Below are positions 35,093-45,300 of a stretch of 64,000 nt of DNA, piece after piece. Numbering within the stretch: the stretch's first letter is position 1; every line of letters begins with the position of its first letter. This stretch comes from Symbiodinium microadriaticum (lineage: Eukaryota > Sar > Dinophyceae > Suessiales > Symbiodiniaceae): assembly GCA_001939145.1 (NCBI GenBank), contig LSRX01000806.1, forward strand, positions 145,500 to 209,499, read 5' to 3'. The notes beneath the pieces are model-generated. The model was given only the letters and a program-made list of their open reading frames with translations, ran no database searches and was not told the origin of the DNA. The position numbers were made by a program, and so were the translations under genes.

Positions 35093-36092
35093 CTAAGCAC
35101 CTGAGCCGCCAAGGATCTCGCTCATCGTGATCTCGGCCGACTCTGTGGTGGTCCCGGTGGTGTTGGTTTCGTTGGTATCGTTGGTGTCAACCGTGTCGTT
35201 GGTGTCATTGGTGTCTGCGCTTCCTCCCGGCGCAGACGTCGTAGTAGTGCTGGTTGTGGTGGTCGTGGTCGTTGTGGTCGTTGTGGTCGTTGTGGTCGTT
35301 GTGGTCGTGGTGGTGGTGGTGGTTGCTGAAGCAGTGGTGCTATTGGTGTCGTTCGTGCCATTATCGGATGCTAGCCAGCGCTCCTGAGGACGAGAGAGCA
35401 CATGTGCAGAACTGTGCTGAACAAAGAAAGCAAGCCAAGAGGATTGTGGAACTCACCTGCGAGATAAGATAATGACTCGCCGACTAGCCAGGAGTATTTT
35501 TCAGGAAGCTGGCAGCATGTAGTGCAGCAGATTCAGAACACGGAACTCTCGCTAAACTGTCCGAATGAAAAGCTTTATCGTTAGATCCAGGATACAAGCT
35601 GCACTAAAAGACGTGCTGCAAAGTACTTGCTGAGTCGTGCCAATGCGTGTGGACCTATGCCCTGTGGACCCTTCTGCAGAGCACAGCCACAGCCTGCGCT
35701 AATGCTCGAAGGTGAGAAGATCCCCCGGCACCTGCAACTCAGGTTCACAGCTGCTCCGAAACTCAGGAACGCCCTGCAAACGAAGTACCACAGAATGACT
35801 CTTCATGAACGTGACCTGAGTATCAAGATGCAGAGTACACGGTAGGGCATATAAACCACCCAAACAAGTTTGCCGAGCACTGCTGTAGAGTTCAGCATGA
35901 CGGCCCTTGGCACTTCACTTCCTGCCACGATCCCTCAGTGCGAGCACCTAACTGACCAGATGATAGCTGGAAAATACAGCTACTGATGAAGGAGTTTGAG
36001 CAGTGCTTTGCGCTAGGCCCAACTCTTGCTCGGCCTGCGTGAGCTACCGCCAGCACAGCCGCCAGCACGGCAACGCAGCGTGCTGCTGACAT
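35093..36092 (-). CDS. Secreted Thr-rich protein, first exons
   Basis: An ATG at 36092 begins MSAARCVAVLAAVLAVAHAG, a textbook signal peptide (basic n-region, Ala/Leu/Val core, small residues before a likely cleavage after AHA or AGR). About 700 nt downstream on the same strand, an exon around 35401-35105 encodes a long Thr run followed by NDT/NET-type repeats (DTNDTVDTNDTNETNTTG), then SAEITMSEILGGS before a GTGCTTAG donor. Thr runs with many N-x-T sites are typical of heavily glycosylated surface or wall proteins, which fits a secreted product. Linkage of the two pieces into one gene is an inference from strand and spacing; the middle and 3' exons were not found. Confidence 0.4.
35225..35335. 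repeat. GTTGTGGTC-type minisatellite
   Basis: Tandem 9-nt units of the type GTTGTGGTC, four or more copies, within the Thr-rich exon. They encode the poly-Thr run on the minus strand. Confidence 0.85.
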
Positions 36093-36419
36093 GGTGGTGC
36101 CGACCATTTGCCAACGGCGCGCAGGTGCGAGGGCATGAAAACTCGCCAGAGAAAAGAGACACAAAGATGCTTGGTGATTTGGGCTTGTAAGGCTTCCCGA
36201 AGACTTACTGAGGGCTCCTTGGCGTGCAGTGTCAGTCTGTCTCGGCTATGGGCATCCGAATCCGGAGCGAGGTCGACTTGTATCATCTGAAAGGTATCCG
36301 ACATGATACTTTCGCGCCTCTGAGACTGAAGCCGGAATGCAACGAAGGCATTTACCGGTCGCTGACTTCGACCCGTATCCGATTGAAAACTATCCAGCAC
36401 TATAGGCGGCATGACATCT

Positions 36420-37930
36420 CAACAGGTACTGCAGCAACAAGTCAGCAGGTTCATCAACACCGACACAAGAAACACCCGGTCGGAGCCCAGCCTGCTCGGC
36501 AAGCGCTGCCAGGCCTTCCTCACGCTGGTCGGTGATGCCTCGGCAATTTTTCCTGTGCTGAGATATTCGCTGGAGACTGGCTCTCCCTTAGCCTTAGCCT
36601 TCCACGCATCTCCTTGTGCAGGCGCCAGGTTGAACCGTCAGCATACTGCCAAGCCTGGAACTCGCAAGCAAGGAAGTCCCTCTTCTTCTCAGATCTGCCG
36701 CCTCCATCTCGTGCGGGGGGCGACCCTGGTGTGGAGTGGAACATTGCAGAACTCCCAGGTTCTTCTGGACCTCATCGCAGGTCGGGTGGCTCAGGCTTGA
36801 AAACCCTCCAAGGAAACTCAAGTAGCGGCAGCTGCGCATAGAAGAACAACGAATATCTGTGGCACCAGACATCTGCTTCTTTGGTTGCCTTGGCTTGTGT
36901 GTTTCCCTGTGGCGTACTTGGATTGCTCGGTGACATCTTGAGCAATCCGCACACAGAAGAAGGAAAGATCGACTGGACAAAAACCATCACTGCCCATCTT
37001 GTTTTGTTATCCGGGATGCCACACACCACAAGCCACCCAAGCCGTTGCTGTACCTAAGCCAGAACGAACAATCGAAATGCCGAACCAAGGTGGGAGCGCT
37101 TCTGATACTTCTTGCGCCATGGCGTCTGCCCAAAAAATGTGGTGCCGAGTTGCAGTATGCCACTGCCTCCTGCTTGACGCCAAACAGCATGGCCACGTTC
37201 TATTCTCCCTGGCCTCCGAGCAACGACCGTAGCCACAAGCCAGGGTGCAACACAGGCACACATGGTGTGCATACACATGCATACATATTATGTGTTTAGC
37301 ACTCACGCTCGACGAGGTCAGGCGAGGGTATACATAAATACATTCGTTTATGCATGCGTGCATGCATACATACATACTTATGCACACCAACAGAGAAAGG
37401 TGCACCATCAAGTCCGGGCTTCTTGTGGGCAGCTCTCCCGATCTTCTTCCTCTAAGTCTGTCAATGTGTTTCTTTCGTTGTTAGTTTTGGGGGATGGTGA
37501 TGGGGGGGCGCAAGCTGGTTCAGACAAAACACAGAAGTGATTCTCTGCGGTAAGCCTGAGAAAAAAGGCTCGCTTGATCTTTTCTACCCCGCAGGTGACA
37601 GTATGCCCCGGGGCCCTTCACAACTCCACAACCACTCGACACTGTGGCCCTGAGCGGTGGACTGGCGTGCATATTCTCCTTGGATCAAAGGCTTCGGGGG
37701 GCAGATGATCCAAACCTCAGTGGCATGTCGAAGGCCGGAAGATCTGCTCCTTGCAGACTTGGCCCCGAGCACGCTCTGGAGCCGTTTCGCTGCGGAGCAA
37801 TGCCTCGTCAGGCAGCTCGGCAATATTGCTCTCTCTGAAAATGTTTCGGCAAGGCCTCTGAAATGGCTTAGCTAGGACATCTTGGACAGTTTCTCCATTG
37901 CGAAATTGGAATTGGTAGACACTCCACACT
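36420..37930 (-). CDS. Exons of an unidentified protein
   Basis: Protein-like minus-strand segments lie at ~37929-37720 (YQFQFRNGETVQDVLAKPFQ, then FRESNIAELPDEALLRSETA), ~37700-37640 (EVWIICPPKPLIQGEYARQS), ~37140-37030 (WADAMAQEVSEALPPWFGIS), ~37010-36910 (RWAVMVFVQSIFPSSVCGLL) and ~36710-36590 (KKRDFLACEFQAWQYADGST). There are no membrane runs longer than one span and no recognised motif. They lie upstream of the signal-peptide start at 36092 and on the same strand, so they are probably a separate gene. Exon phases were not resolved. Confidence 0.35.
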
Positions 37931-38283
37931 GCGCACTGGACTCCACACGCATCACACAGCCATGCTGGATTCGGCGGGTCAGGCTCCAGCCCGTTGATGC
38001 AGACTCCTACTACTTAGGGAAATCTAGAAAACGCTTCAACAAACAGATCACGGTCAGGTCCGAGCCTCGTTTAGGCCAAATTCTTCCACTTTGGAAAGAA
38101 GGGGGCTTCAGCACTGGGGTTCTGAAAGGACCGCACCATCAAAGAGACAAACCCATGCCTCCCGTTGTTGCTCAGCTAAGAGGCGCTCTGCCTGGCAACA
38201 GGTTCTCTGTGCTTCGCTACAAGCAGGGCCTGATCGGCACTCTTATTCTAGACAAACGCACTCGACGTGCAAACCATGAGCTC

Positions 38284-38376
38284 GCTCTCTCTCTCTCTCT
38301 CTCTACCAGGTGGGGAGAGCTGGGGTAGTGTCCGTCCCCAACCCTCCGCGCGCGAGCGCGCACCTGCGGTTCACGG
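38284..38376 (-). repeat. (CT)n-headed element, divergent copy
   Basis: A run of about 11 CT, then a CAGG motif and a GC-rich tail with GCGCGCGAGCGCGC. It shares the CT head and GC-rich tail of the family but not the core sequence, so membership is tentative. Confidence 0.4.
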
Positions 38377-38860
38377 CAGGTTTTTTCTCCTTTCCGTCTC
38401 ACAGAAAGGAGCTCGGCTGTACGAGGCAACGGAGCGGCTGACCAGTGATTGTCCCCCGAAGCAACGCACACAAGCAACACACACATGCACTCCAGTAAAC
38501 TAAGTGCCGCGCCACTGGTCAGGCCGCTCCCCCCAGCTGAAGAAAGACAAGACCATTAAGGGGGGCGTTGAAAAGAAACCTGGATTCGGGGCGATGTGGC
38601 CCAAGGTGGAATGGGTTTACCTGAGAAGAGCCAGATTTGTGGCCCGTTTAAAGAGTTCACCCCCCGTTGGCTTACTGTCAAATTATCCAAGTGGGATCGA
38701 ACATGCATTCGCGGGTTGACTGAGCTACCATTGGCTCACGGACTTTCGTGGGCTACCATTCAGCGGAAAAACACTGTAGGATTGAGTACTTGGTCCCCCT
38801 CCCAAAGCAATCAAAAGGGTCAACATGACAGAAGCTGCATCGGAGAACTGAAGGTGCACC

Positions 38861-38937
38861 TGACTCTCTCTCTCTCTCTCTCCTGGGCATAGGGACGGGT
38901 CAACGTCCCCGGGCCAGAGTGGCCCACCCAATAGTTT
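38861..38937 (-). repeat. (CT)n hairpin element, type B
   Basis: A CT run, then GGGCATAGGGAC, a GGGACG/CGTCCC stem with a 6-nt loop (38892-38909), then GGCCCACCCAATA. This matches the copy at 59255-59335 over about 60 bp, 20 kb away. Confidence 0.8.
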
Positions 38938-39263
38938 TTATTGGGCATGCGGGGAGTGAAGAACGAGTGCAAGTCATCATGAAGGCTAGTGCCTAAAGTG
39001 TACGATAGCGACGACTTGATGACAATGCACTCTCTCAGGACACATGCATAAGGTTGAACTTCATCCCCCTGTGTGTTGTTCACGATTGTCCCCCAGCAAT
39101 CACGAAGGACTGATTTGTGGATGTTCCCCTCTCTCTTCTTCAGCAGCACAGTCAAGGGAGAGCGCGCAAGCCCCCTCCCCGCGCGCGGGCGCGCACTGGG
39201 TCTTCAGTCCGGTCTGACTACAAAGCTTGATGAGCCGGGGGTCCGCTCCGGCAAAACCCCCGT

Positions 39264-39336
39264 TCCCCTCTCTCTTTCTTTCGCCAGGGCTAGGGCCGGG
39301 GGTTGCCCCCCGACCGCGCNCGACATGTGCGGGAGG
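39264..39336 (-). repeat. (CT)n hairpin element, type A
   Basis: A CT run, then TTTCTTTCGCCAGGGCTAGG and a GGGGG-TTG-CCCCC hairpin (about 39297-39311) with a GC-rich tail (one N at 39320). It has the same core as the copies at 39458 and 41544. Confidence 0.85.
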
Positions 39337-39457
39337 CAGTTTGGGCAAAGGCGCTCTCAATCAAGGCTAGTTTGCGCACCACATGAAGGCATAATGGCAT
39401 CGGCTCAAGAAACAAAGTATGCCATGCATGAGTGGTGTGTAGAAAGCTGAAAAGTGC

Positions 39458-39541
39458 TCTCTCTCTTTCTTTCGCCAGGGCTAGGGCCGGGGGTTGACCC
39501 CCGACCGCGCGCGTCAAGCGCCCCCGACCGTTGCGGGTGGC
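39458..39541 (-). repeat. (CT)n hairpin element, type A
   Basis: A CT run, TTTCTTTCGCCAGGGCTAGG, and the perfect 14-bp palindrome GGGGGTTGACCCCC (39489-39502), then a CCGCGCGCG tail. Shares roughly 50 bp with the copy at 39264. Confidence 0.9.
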
Positions 39542-40019
39542 AAAGGAGAGAAAGCTTAAAAGGGAAAGTGCAACCCAAGGGACTGAAGGGGTTGCCCCCT
39601 GATTGCACGAAAAGGCCGTCCTGTATGCATGGGGCAAAACCCCTCTGAAAGGAAAACAGCTGAAAGAGTGGGGACACGGCCCCTTTGGAGCGTCTTGTCT
39701 AGAGTACAGAGTGCCCGAGCGGGGCAAAGGATCGAAGTGGTGGTTGGCTCAGCGGCCCGTCTAGCTATACACACGGAGCATAGGCTCACATCGGCACTTA
39801 GTAAAAGGAGAAATGGGGAGAACCCCTAGATCGAAATGGCACGGCTGGAGAGAAATCCTGTACCTTAAAGCCAGGGAAGAAAAGCAGTCACGGCGCCAAG
39901 CGTTCAACGCGTTGCAAGGACCGAAATGAAAAGGTTCGGACGAATTAAGAAATGGAAAAGCAGAGAAACTTTCCTATAAGCCCCTCAGTTGTCACCGCAG
40001 TTCCAGCTCAGACCAGGGA

Positions 40020-41333
40020 TCATCGTCGTTGTAGGTCAGGGGTCCACTCCCCAGAGCGGCGCTTCTGTTTTCTGAGTGCACGGTGACTCTGCTTCGTTTC
40101 ATCTCTGTACCGCTTCCAAACCATGGCGTCGGTCTCCTCGTCGTGAAGGCGGTTGAGGTGGCCCCCAGCAAGAAGTTGTTGTAAGCGTTGCTTCTGCCGT
40201 GGAGTGAGGCCAGAAGGGGCCCCAGCTGGCTCAGAAGGTATCGGAGAGGAGTCCACTCCCCCTGCCAAGTCATACTGGTCGTCCTGGTAGTTCTCGGAGT
40301 CACCCACGTGGTCCAGGTCCAAGTCGTACTGGTCGTCCTGGTAGTTCTCGGAGTCACCCGCGTGGTCCAAGTCAGAGAAATCATCAGGGATCTCCCCCGT
40401 TGGTTCCTGCTCGGCTTCCTTTTGCTCCATCAGGGCGAAACTCGCTCCCGCCATGTATGGTTCGTTTGCAAAGACATCTTGCGAAGGGTGGAGTCCTGCA
40501 TGGTCTTGGGAAACTTCAGCTGGAAGAGGGAAGCCCCCCGTGGTCCATGGCGTGTCTTCCTCCACAGTTTGAGGACCTACGGGAAGATCCACCGCGAGTG
40601 TGTGGGTATCGTCCTCGGCTCGTGCATGAGAGCGGGTGATCTTGTAGTAGGTCTCGTCGTTCGGCTCGTCCAGAATCATTGCCTCCTCAGCTTTCTCCTG
40701 CAGAGTGGCGCTTGCGACCTTTCCTTGATCGTGCATGGAGTTGCGCCGTATAGTCAAGGCCTTGACCTCGTCAGGCCATTCTGCCCATGGCACAGCCTTG
40801 GCAGCCCCAGCGTCTGTCGGGGAAATACCCCGGAAGGAGGAGGTCGTGGTAGAAGCAGACGATGTTGTGGGCCTCGAAGTTTTGGCACTAGCTTCGGTGA
40901 GGTCGGGGTCTTCCCCGGCATCGGCTTGTGTCGAAAGAGGCCTCTTATCCCCCAGTTGGGGCGCGTCGTTGTAGTAGAGGATGTCTGCAAGAGGTTCGAG
41001 TAGAGGATCGTCTTCTGCTAGAGTGTCACAAACATTGGTCGTAGGTGGCACGGTCCCCCTTTGCTCCGTTTTCCTGGACTTCTTGTTCTTGTTGTCCTTC
41101 TTGTCTTTCTTCTTACGCTTCTTTCCTTGGTGTGGTTCGTCCTGTTCTGCTCTGACATCACGTGGGGGGGGAAGAGAGCAGGTAGAGGAAGTCGCAGTCG
41201 TTGTAGGGCTTTGTCTTGTTTCTGCAGTGGTGGGGCCTTCCATGTAGAGGATCCCCCCGGCAACTACCCAGGAACCACCAGCGGCCCTAGGGTATCTGTG
41301 CACTCCTGCGCTAGCTCCTCTTCTGTGCTCCAT
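40020..41333 (-). CDS. Intronless 437-residue low-complexity protein
   Basis: An uninterrupted frame with a Lys-rich cluster near residue 70 (GKKRKKKDKKDNKNKKSRK, nuclear-localisation-like), Thr/Ser-rich linkers, an 18-residue acidic tandem repeat present twice (DLDHVGDSENYQDDQYDL, residues about 320-357) and a basic C-terminus (RALRKQKRRSGEWTPDLQRR). No known domain is visible. It is intronless, unlike the surrounding genes, and lies about 180 nt downstream of two truncated SL relics, as expected for a retroposed mRNA. A separate 68-codon frame upstream (41470-41264; DEYGAFIPGRNDSGERQLDA) looks like coding sequence in another frame, so the original protein may have started further upstream and been frameshifted. 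Whether it is expressed is unknown. Confidence 0.55.
   Translation of the reverse strand: MEHRRGASAGVHRYPRAAGGSWVVAGGILYMEGPTTAETRQSPTTTATSSTCSLPPPRDVRAEQDEPHQGKKRKKKDKKDNKNKKSRKTEQRGTVPPTTNVCDTLAEDDPLLEPLADILYYNDAPQLGDKRPLSTQADAGEDPDLTEASAKTSRPTTSSASTTTSSFRGISPTDAGAAKAVPWAEWPDEVKALTIRRNSMHDQGKVASATLQEKAEEAMILDEPNDETYYKITRSHARAEDDTHTLAVDLPVGPQTVEEDTPWTTGGFPLPAEVSQDHAGLHPSQDVFANEPYMAGASFALMEQKEAEQEPTGEIPDDFSDLDHAGDSENYQDDQYDLDLDHVGDSENYQDDQYDLAGGVDSSPIPSEPAGAPSGLTPRQKQRLQQLLAGGHLNRLHDEETDAMVWKRYRDETKQSHRALRKQKRRSGEWTPDLQRR
40266..40373. repeat. 54-bp tandem duplication inside the ORF
   Basis: Two adjacent 54-bp units (40266-40319 and 40320-40373) with three mismatches that I can see (A/G at unit position 6, A/G in the ACCCAC/ACCCGC triplet, G/A near the end). 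Each encodes 18 residues. Confidence 0.9.
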
Positions 41334-41513
41334 GGAGAGGAAGGCGACGAAGAGAGGTCACCCCCTGCGTCCAGTTGTCTTTCTCCCGAATCGTTGCGTC
41401 CAGGAATGAAGGCACCGTACTCGTCGAGGCGGGCCCCCGCGGAGAAGACGTGTAGAGCAGCAGTCTTCACGTTCTGGACGATGGCTTCGCACCGGCACTA
41501 CGAGAAAGGGCCA

Positions 41514-41543
41514 CTTGAGCCAAAATGGCTTGAGCCAAAATGG
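41514..41543 (-). other. Tandem dinoflagellate spliced-leader relics
   Basis: On the minus strand, two perfect adjacent copies of CCATTTTGGCTCAAG. This is the 3' 15 nt of the 22-nt dinoflagellate spliced leader, the form expected when a trans-spliced mRNA is reverse-transcribed, reinserted and trans-spliced again at the internal AG of the leader. They lie upstream of the intronless 437-residue ORF and directly downstream of the (CT)n hairpin element at 41544-41632. Confidence 0.9.
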
Positions 41544-41632
41544 CTCTCTCTCTCTTTCTTTCGCCAGGGCTACGGGCAAGAGTTGCCCCTTGCCCGCGCG
41601 CTTCACGCGCCCCCGACTGTTGCGGGGCCCGT
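41544..41632 (-). repeat. (CT)n hairpin element, type A, abutting SL relics
   Basis: A CT run, TTTCTTTCGCCAGGGCTA, then an 8-bp stem CGGGCAAG/CTTGCCCG with an 8-nt loop (41573-41596) and a GC-rich tail. The stem sequence differs from the other copies but remains self-complementary. The CT run touches the spliced-leader relics directly. Confidence 0.9.
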
Positions 41633-41639
41633 GGTGAGA

Positions 41640-42390
41640 TTAATGACAATGCGACAACAAGGCAACCTGGCCTCCACACTGAGAGAGTCAAGCAGGCATG
41701 AAAGAGATGATATCAAGATTCGGCCAAGTTGTGCTGGGGTCTTCCCAGGAGCTGTCTTAGAGCGTCATTGTTCAGAGGTCCTCCCCCTTTTGCACTCCGT
41801 ATGAAACAAGCAAGGCAAGACATCAGGGGACCACTAGGCAGGGAGAGGACCCCTCGTAAGACCCAAAAGAGGTTGAGGGTCCTTCTGAGCACCAGTGCAA
41901 GCCAATCCCGAAACCCGAGGAAACCCTCCTGGAACCTACTGAAGTCAAAGGAACCTGAAAACTAAGAAAGCAGGGAAAAGTCCCCGGTTCGGCTGCTGGC
42001 TTGGCACTGAGAGTATCTGCCCTTGGCTAGGGACCTCTTGGACTGCGAAGGCTCGACTCGGCCGGATATGATCACCCACCCACAGCAAAGACGAAGTCAA
42101 CCTTAGAAGGCCTAAAACAAATTAGTGAAATGGGCAAAACGGCACTTGATGAGTCATTGCTAGCACATCGCGGGGTGGGGTAGCCCCCCTTGAAGGCGAA
42201 GTGGCCCTAGCCGTTAAAGTAGGAAAGAAACTCAGCCCCGGAAAGAGACCCCAGCCCGCGGAACCTACTCAAGTCAAGGAACCTGAACTGAACCTGAAAA
42301 GGGGGGGGGGTGCCCCTGAGGCAGCTTGGCTGCACCTTTGTTGCTCTCAGGGCGGAAGCTCAGTTCAGGAACTCCTGGCTTTGTGGGCGT
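41640..42390. other. GC-rich spacer between two long ORFs
   Basis: I find no supported gene. It contains short G-run/C-run motifs (for example around 42174-42190 and 42301-42316) like those in the neighbouring ORFs. Confidence 0.4.
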
Positions 42391-42395
42391 AGTCC

Positions 42396-45300
42396 CTAAT
42401 CATGAAATTGTGCATGGTGTCGTCGACGCCGGTGTGATGCCACCGTCTCACTTTCGTCGCTGCTGTTGCCCGTAGGAGCAGTGGCCGGGATCAGACCCCC
42501 GGTGGAAGCACGGGTCGCCTCCTGGTTGTTCGGCTCAGCTGCGGTGGCGGCGGTCGGTTCCAGGCTGTCAGTAAGAACGATGGGTTCGCCCCATAGTCCG
42601 GTTGTCCACTGACTGAGAAGCGAGTGGATGTCGTGGAGTGATGTCGCAACCTCCTGTTCCGTGAAAGGGATGACGGCTTCAAGCAGCTGCTGCGCCTTCA
42701 GGATGTTGTACGGGGCAGCCCCCGGTTCCAGTCCATTGCAGTCACGGTGTGGTAGTCCTGGGTCTTGTTGTCCCCGAGCTTGAGCTGGTACTGGTAGAGC
42801 TGGTACAGGTAGAGGGCGGTGAGTCCCCAGGCCGGTTCTCTCTTCTGCTGTGCGACTTTTTCCCTCTGCCTCCGCATGAAAGGCGGGCTGGCAATCGCTC
42901 CCCGAGGGTTGTTCTAGGCGGCGCTTTTTTGGGGAAGGACTCCCCTGAAGGGACATGTCCTGGAAGCGGCTTTGTATCCATTGTAGGAGCTCCTCCATGT
43001 AGCGGTTACAGCGCTGCGCCGCCCCGAGGGCGAGCTGGAGCGATTCGTCCAAAGTTGCTGTACCTCCTTCCTCGCTGGCGAGAAAAGCGAAGTCGATCCC
43101 GTCGAGTGCATTTTGAGAGGCTGCAGTGCCAGGCAGGGCTCCCGGGGCATTGGGATTTCGAGCCCAGCTCTTGAAGACGGCACGCCCGTCTTTGACAAGG
43201 GCTTCCGCCCTGTGCAGCTCTTTAAGCAGGTGCCGCCGAGGAAGTTCTTGCTGATGCTGTACCAGACTTTCCAGAGCTGCTTCCGCTTCAATAAAGGCGT
43301 TTGTAATGCAGAAGACCATGGCTGTGGGTCCCTGTCCACCTCCTTCAATGGGGGTCTCCCCCTGTTCCCGCTGTAGAAGCTGTTGCTCACTGGTGCTCTG
43401 CAACTTGGAGATGTAGTAGCAAGAGTGGTAGGCCAGGTGAGTGAGGTACTCGTTCGGCACGTTGAAGGTCTGCTGCAGCATCTCGTGCAGGATCTTCCGG
43501 AGGACCCTGAGCAGTCCACTGACTGTGAACTCCCCGTCGAAGTTGGCTGCAACTGAGTACCATTGCGTCTCGGGGTCCATCGTCGGTGGTTGTTGTGAGT
43601 TCGAAGGTGGTTGTGGTGGTTGTGGTGGGTCCAGTGGGTCCAGTGCTGGTGGTCCTGGAGAGGGTGCCGTAGGTAGTGAAGGGGCTGTGTCATGAAGTCT
43701 TCGCTGAACGAGGGACGTGAGGTCCCCCTGTCTTGACTGCGGGTTGCTAGTGTCAGTGGTTGGTTGCTTCTCAATGGTCCGGCTTCGCTGGTGGAGGGCA
43801 CTAACATCCTCGGGTGGAGTCGGGTCTTCACTGGGCCAGCTGGTTTCAGACTCAGAACCCGGCGAGGCTGCAGGTGGTTGTGGCGGTTTTGCTTTGGCTG
43901 CGGCTTTGCTTGACTCAGCATCTTGGTGGGGCGGGGTGTTGGGTGTTGTGGCTCCAGTGGTTGTGGTGGTGGGCTTCCTTGGCTGTTGACGACCGGGGTC
44001 ATCGTGGGGGGTTCGCTGTGGCTCGTGCATTGTGGGACCAACTGCTCTCTCTGCTTCGCTGGTCGGGTTGGCATCGGCGGGGATCAGTCGTCCTCTCAGG
44101 GGCCTGGTATCCACAAAGCGTCTGGGGTCGAAACCCCCTTGGAAGCTGGTCCTTGCACTGGGGACGGTTGGGTCGCGCCTCTGTGGGGGGGTAGGAGGGC
44201 GCGGGGGTTCAGCCCCCGGGATGACAGCCAGACCGCCAAGGGCTTGGATATCGTTGGCAAATCTGGGGCGTCTTTGCCACACTCTTTCTCGACCGCGCCA
44301 TTCGAGCCAGAAGCTGTCGCCCGGCTTGATTGGTAGTCGGCCGCCGACGGGCTGTGGGGCATCCTCGACAGTCACTAGCCAAAATCTGGGTGTGCGGGCA
44401 AATCCGAGCTCAAAACGTGTGGTGGCGATCCATTCACCCGCCGGGTAGATCGTCAAGGAAAGGCCATCGGGGAGTACTCCCCGGCTTTGGTGGCTGGCCA
44501 GCGTCTTGTAAATCACGATGGTCGGTTCCACTTGGCGGCGAGGTGGATGGTGTACCACCGATTGGCTGGGTGGTGACCATGTCGTTCCCCGCCACGTTCC
44601 ATCTGCATTTCCACGCATGCTGAGCACCGTTCTGGGGTGGAGCGGCATCGGCGGGGGCAGCGTCCGAGGGGTGGCCCCCTGTACCCAAGAGATGTCGTGG
44701 CTGTTGTCGTCCACTCTCACGCTGCTTCGCCTGCTGGGGCCATCCCCCTCCACTTGCCAGGCTGGGGCGCGGCCTGTCTCGATAGCCTCTGCCGCTTGCT
44801 GATCTAGGTCGTGCATGTTGTGAAGCGGGGGTCCTCCAGAGTGTATCGTCGATGCTGGGTCTCGCGGAGGTACAGGGTGGCTCGTAGATGACGAAGACGG
44901 GCTGGAATCCATATCTTCGGTAAGGTGCAGGGGTTGTACCACCAAGGTGTCCCCCTCGATGTTGTGCAGGCGGTTCTCCGGGTCGTCTTGGACATTCGTC
45001 TGGGTCCTGCCCTCCATGGTGGGGTGGCTTGGCGCTGGTCTGTTGTCGACGATCTGCACTGGGTATTTATACACCCCATCCCCCGTGAGCTGGACCGTGG
45101 TGCTTCCCGTAAGTCGCCGCCAAGCGTCTTGCCTTCGAACAGGTCGCGGGGGTTCTTCGCGGTGATCATCCGGGAGTTGGAATTGGATTGGCTGGCGGGG
45201 TCGTCCCCGAGCTTGTTGATCTTGTGGTGGCCGAGGCTGAGGTTGAGGTGGAGGATCTCGTCGTTCTTGCCGTTGGTCTGGTGGGGTGGGATCCATCTGT

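Noticed and set aside
40188-41003. 271-codon plus-strand frame antisense to the 437-codon ORF
   Set aside because: A complementary shadow: Val/Leu/Gly-rich reading of an Asp/Thr/Pro-coding strand, with no motif.
42914-44074. 386-codon minus-strand frame inside the 1591-codon ORF
   Set aside because: A shadow frame of the longer ORF, caused by Pro/Gln/Thr-rich codon composition.
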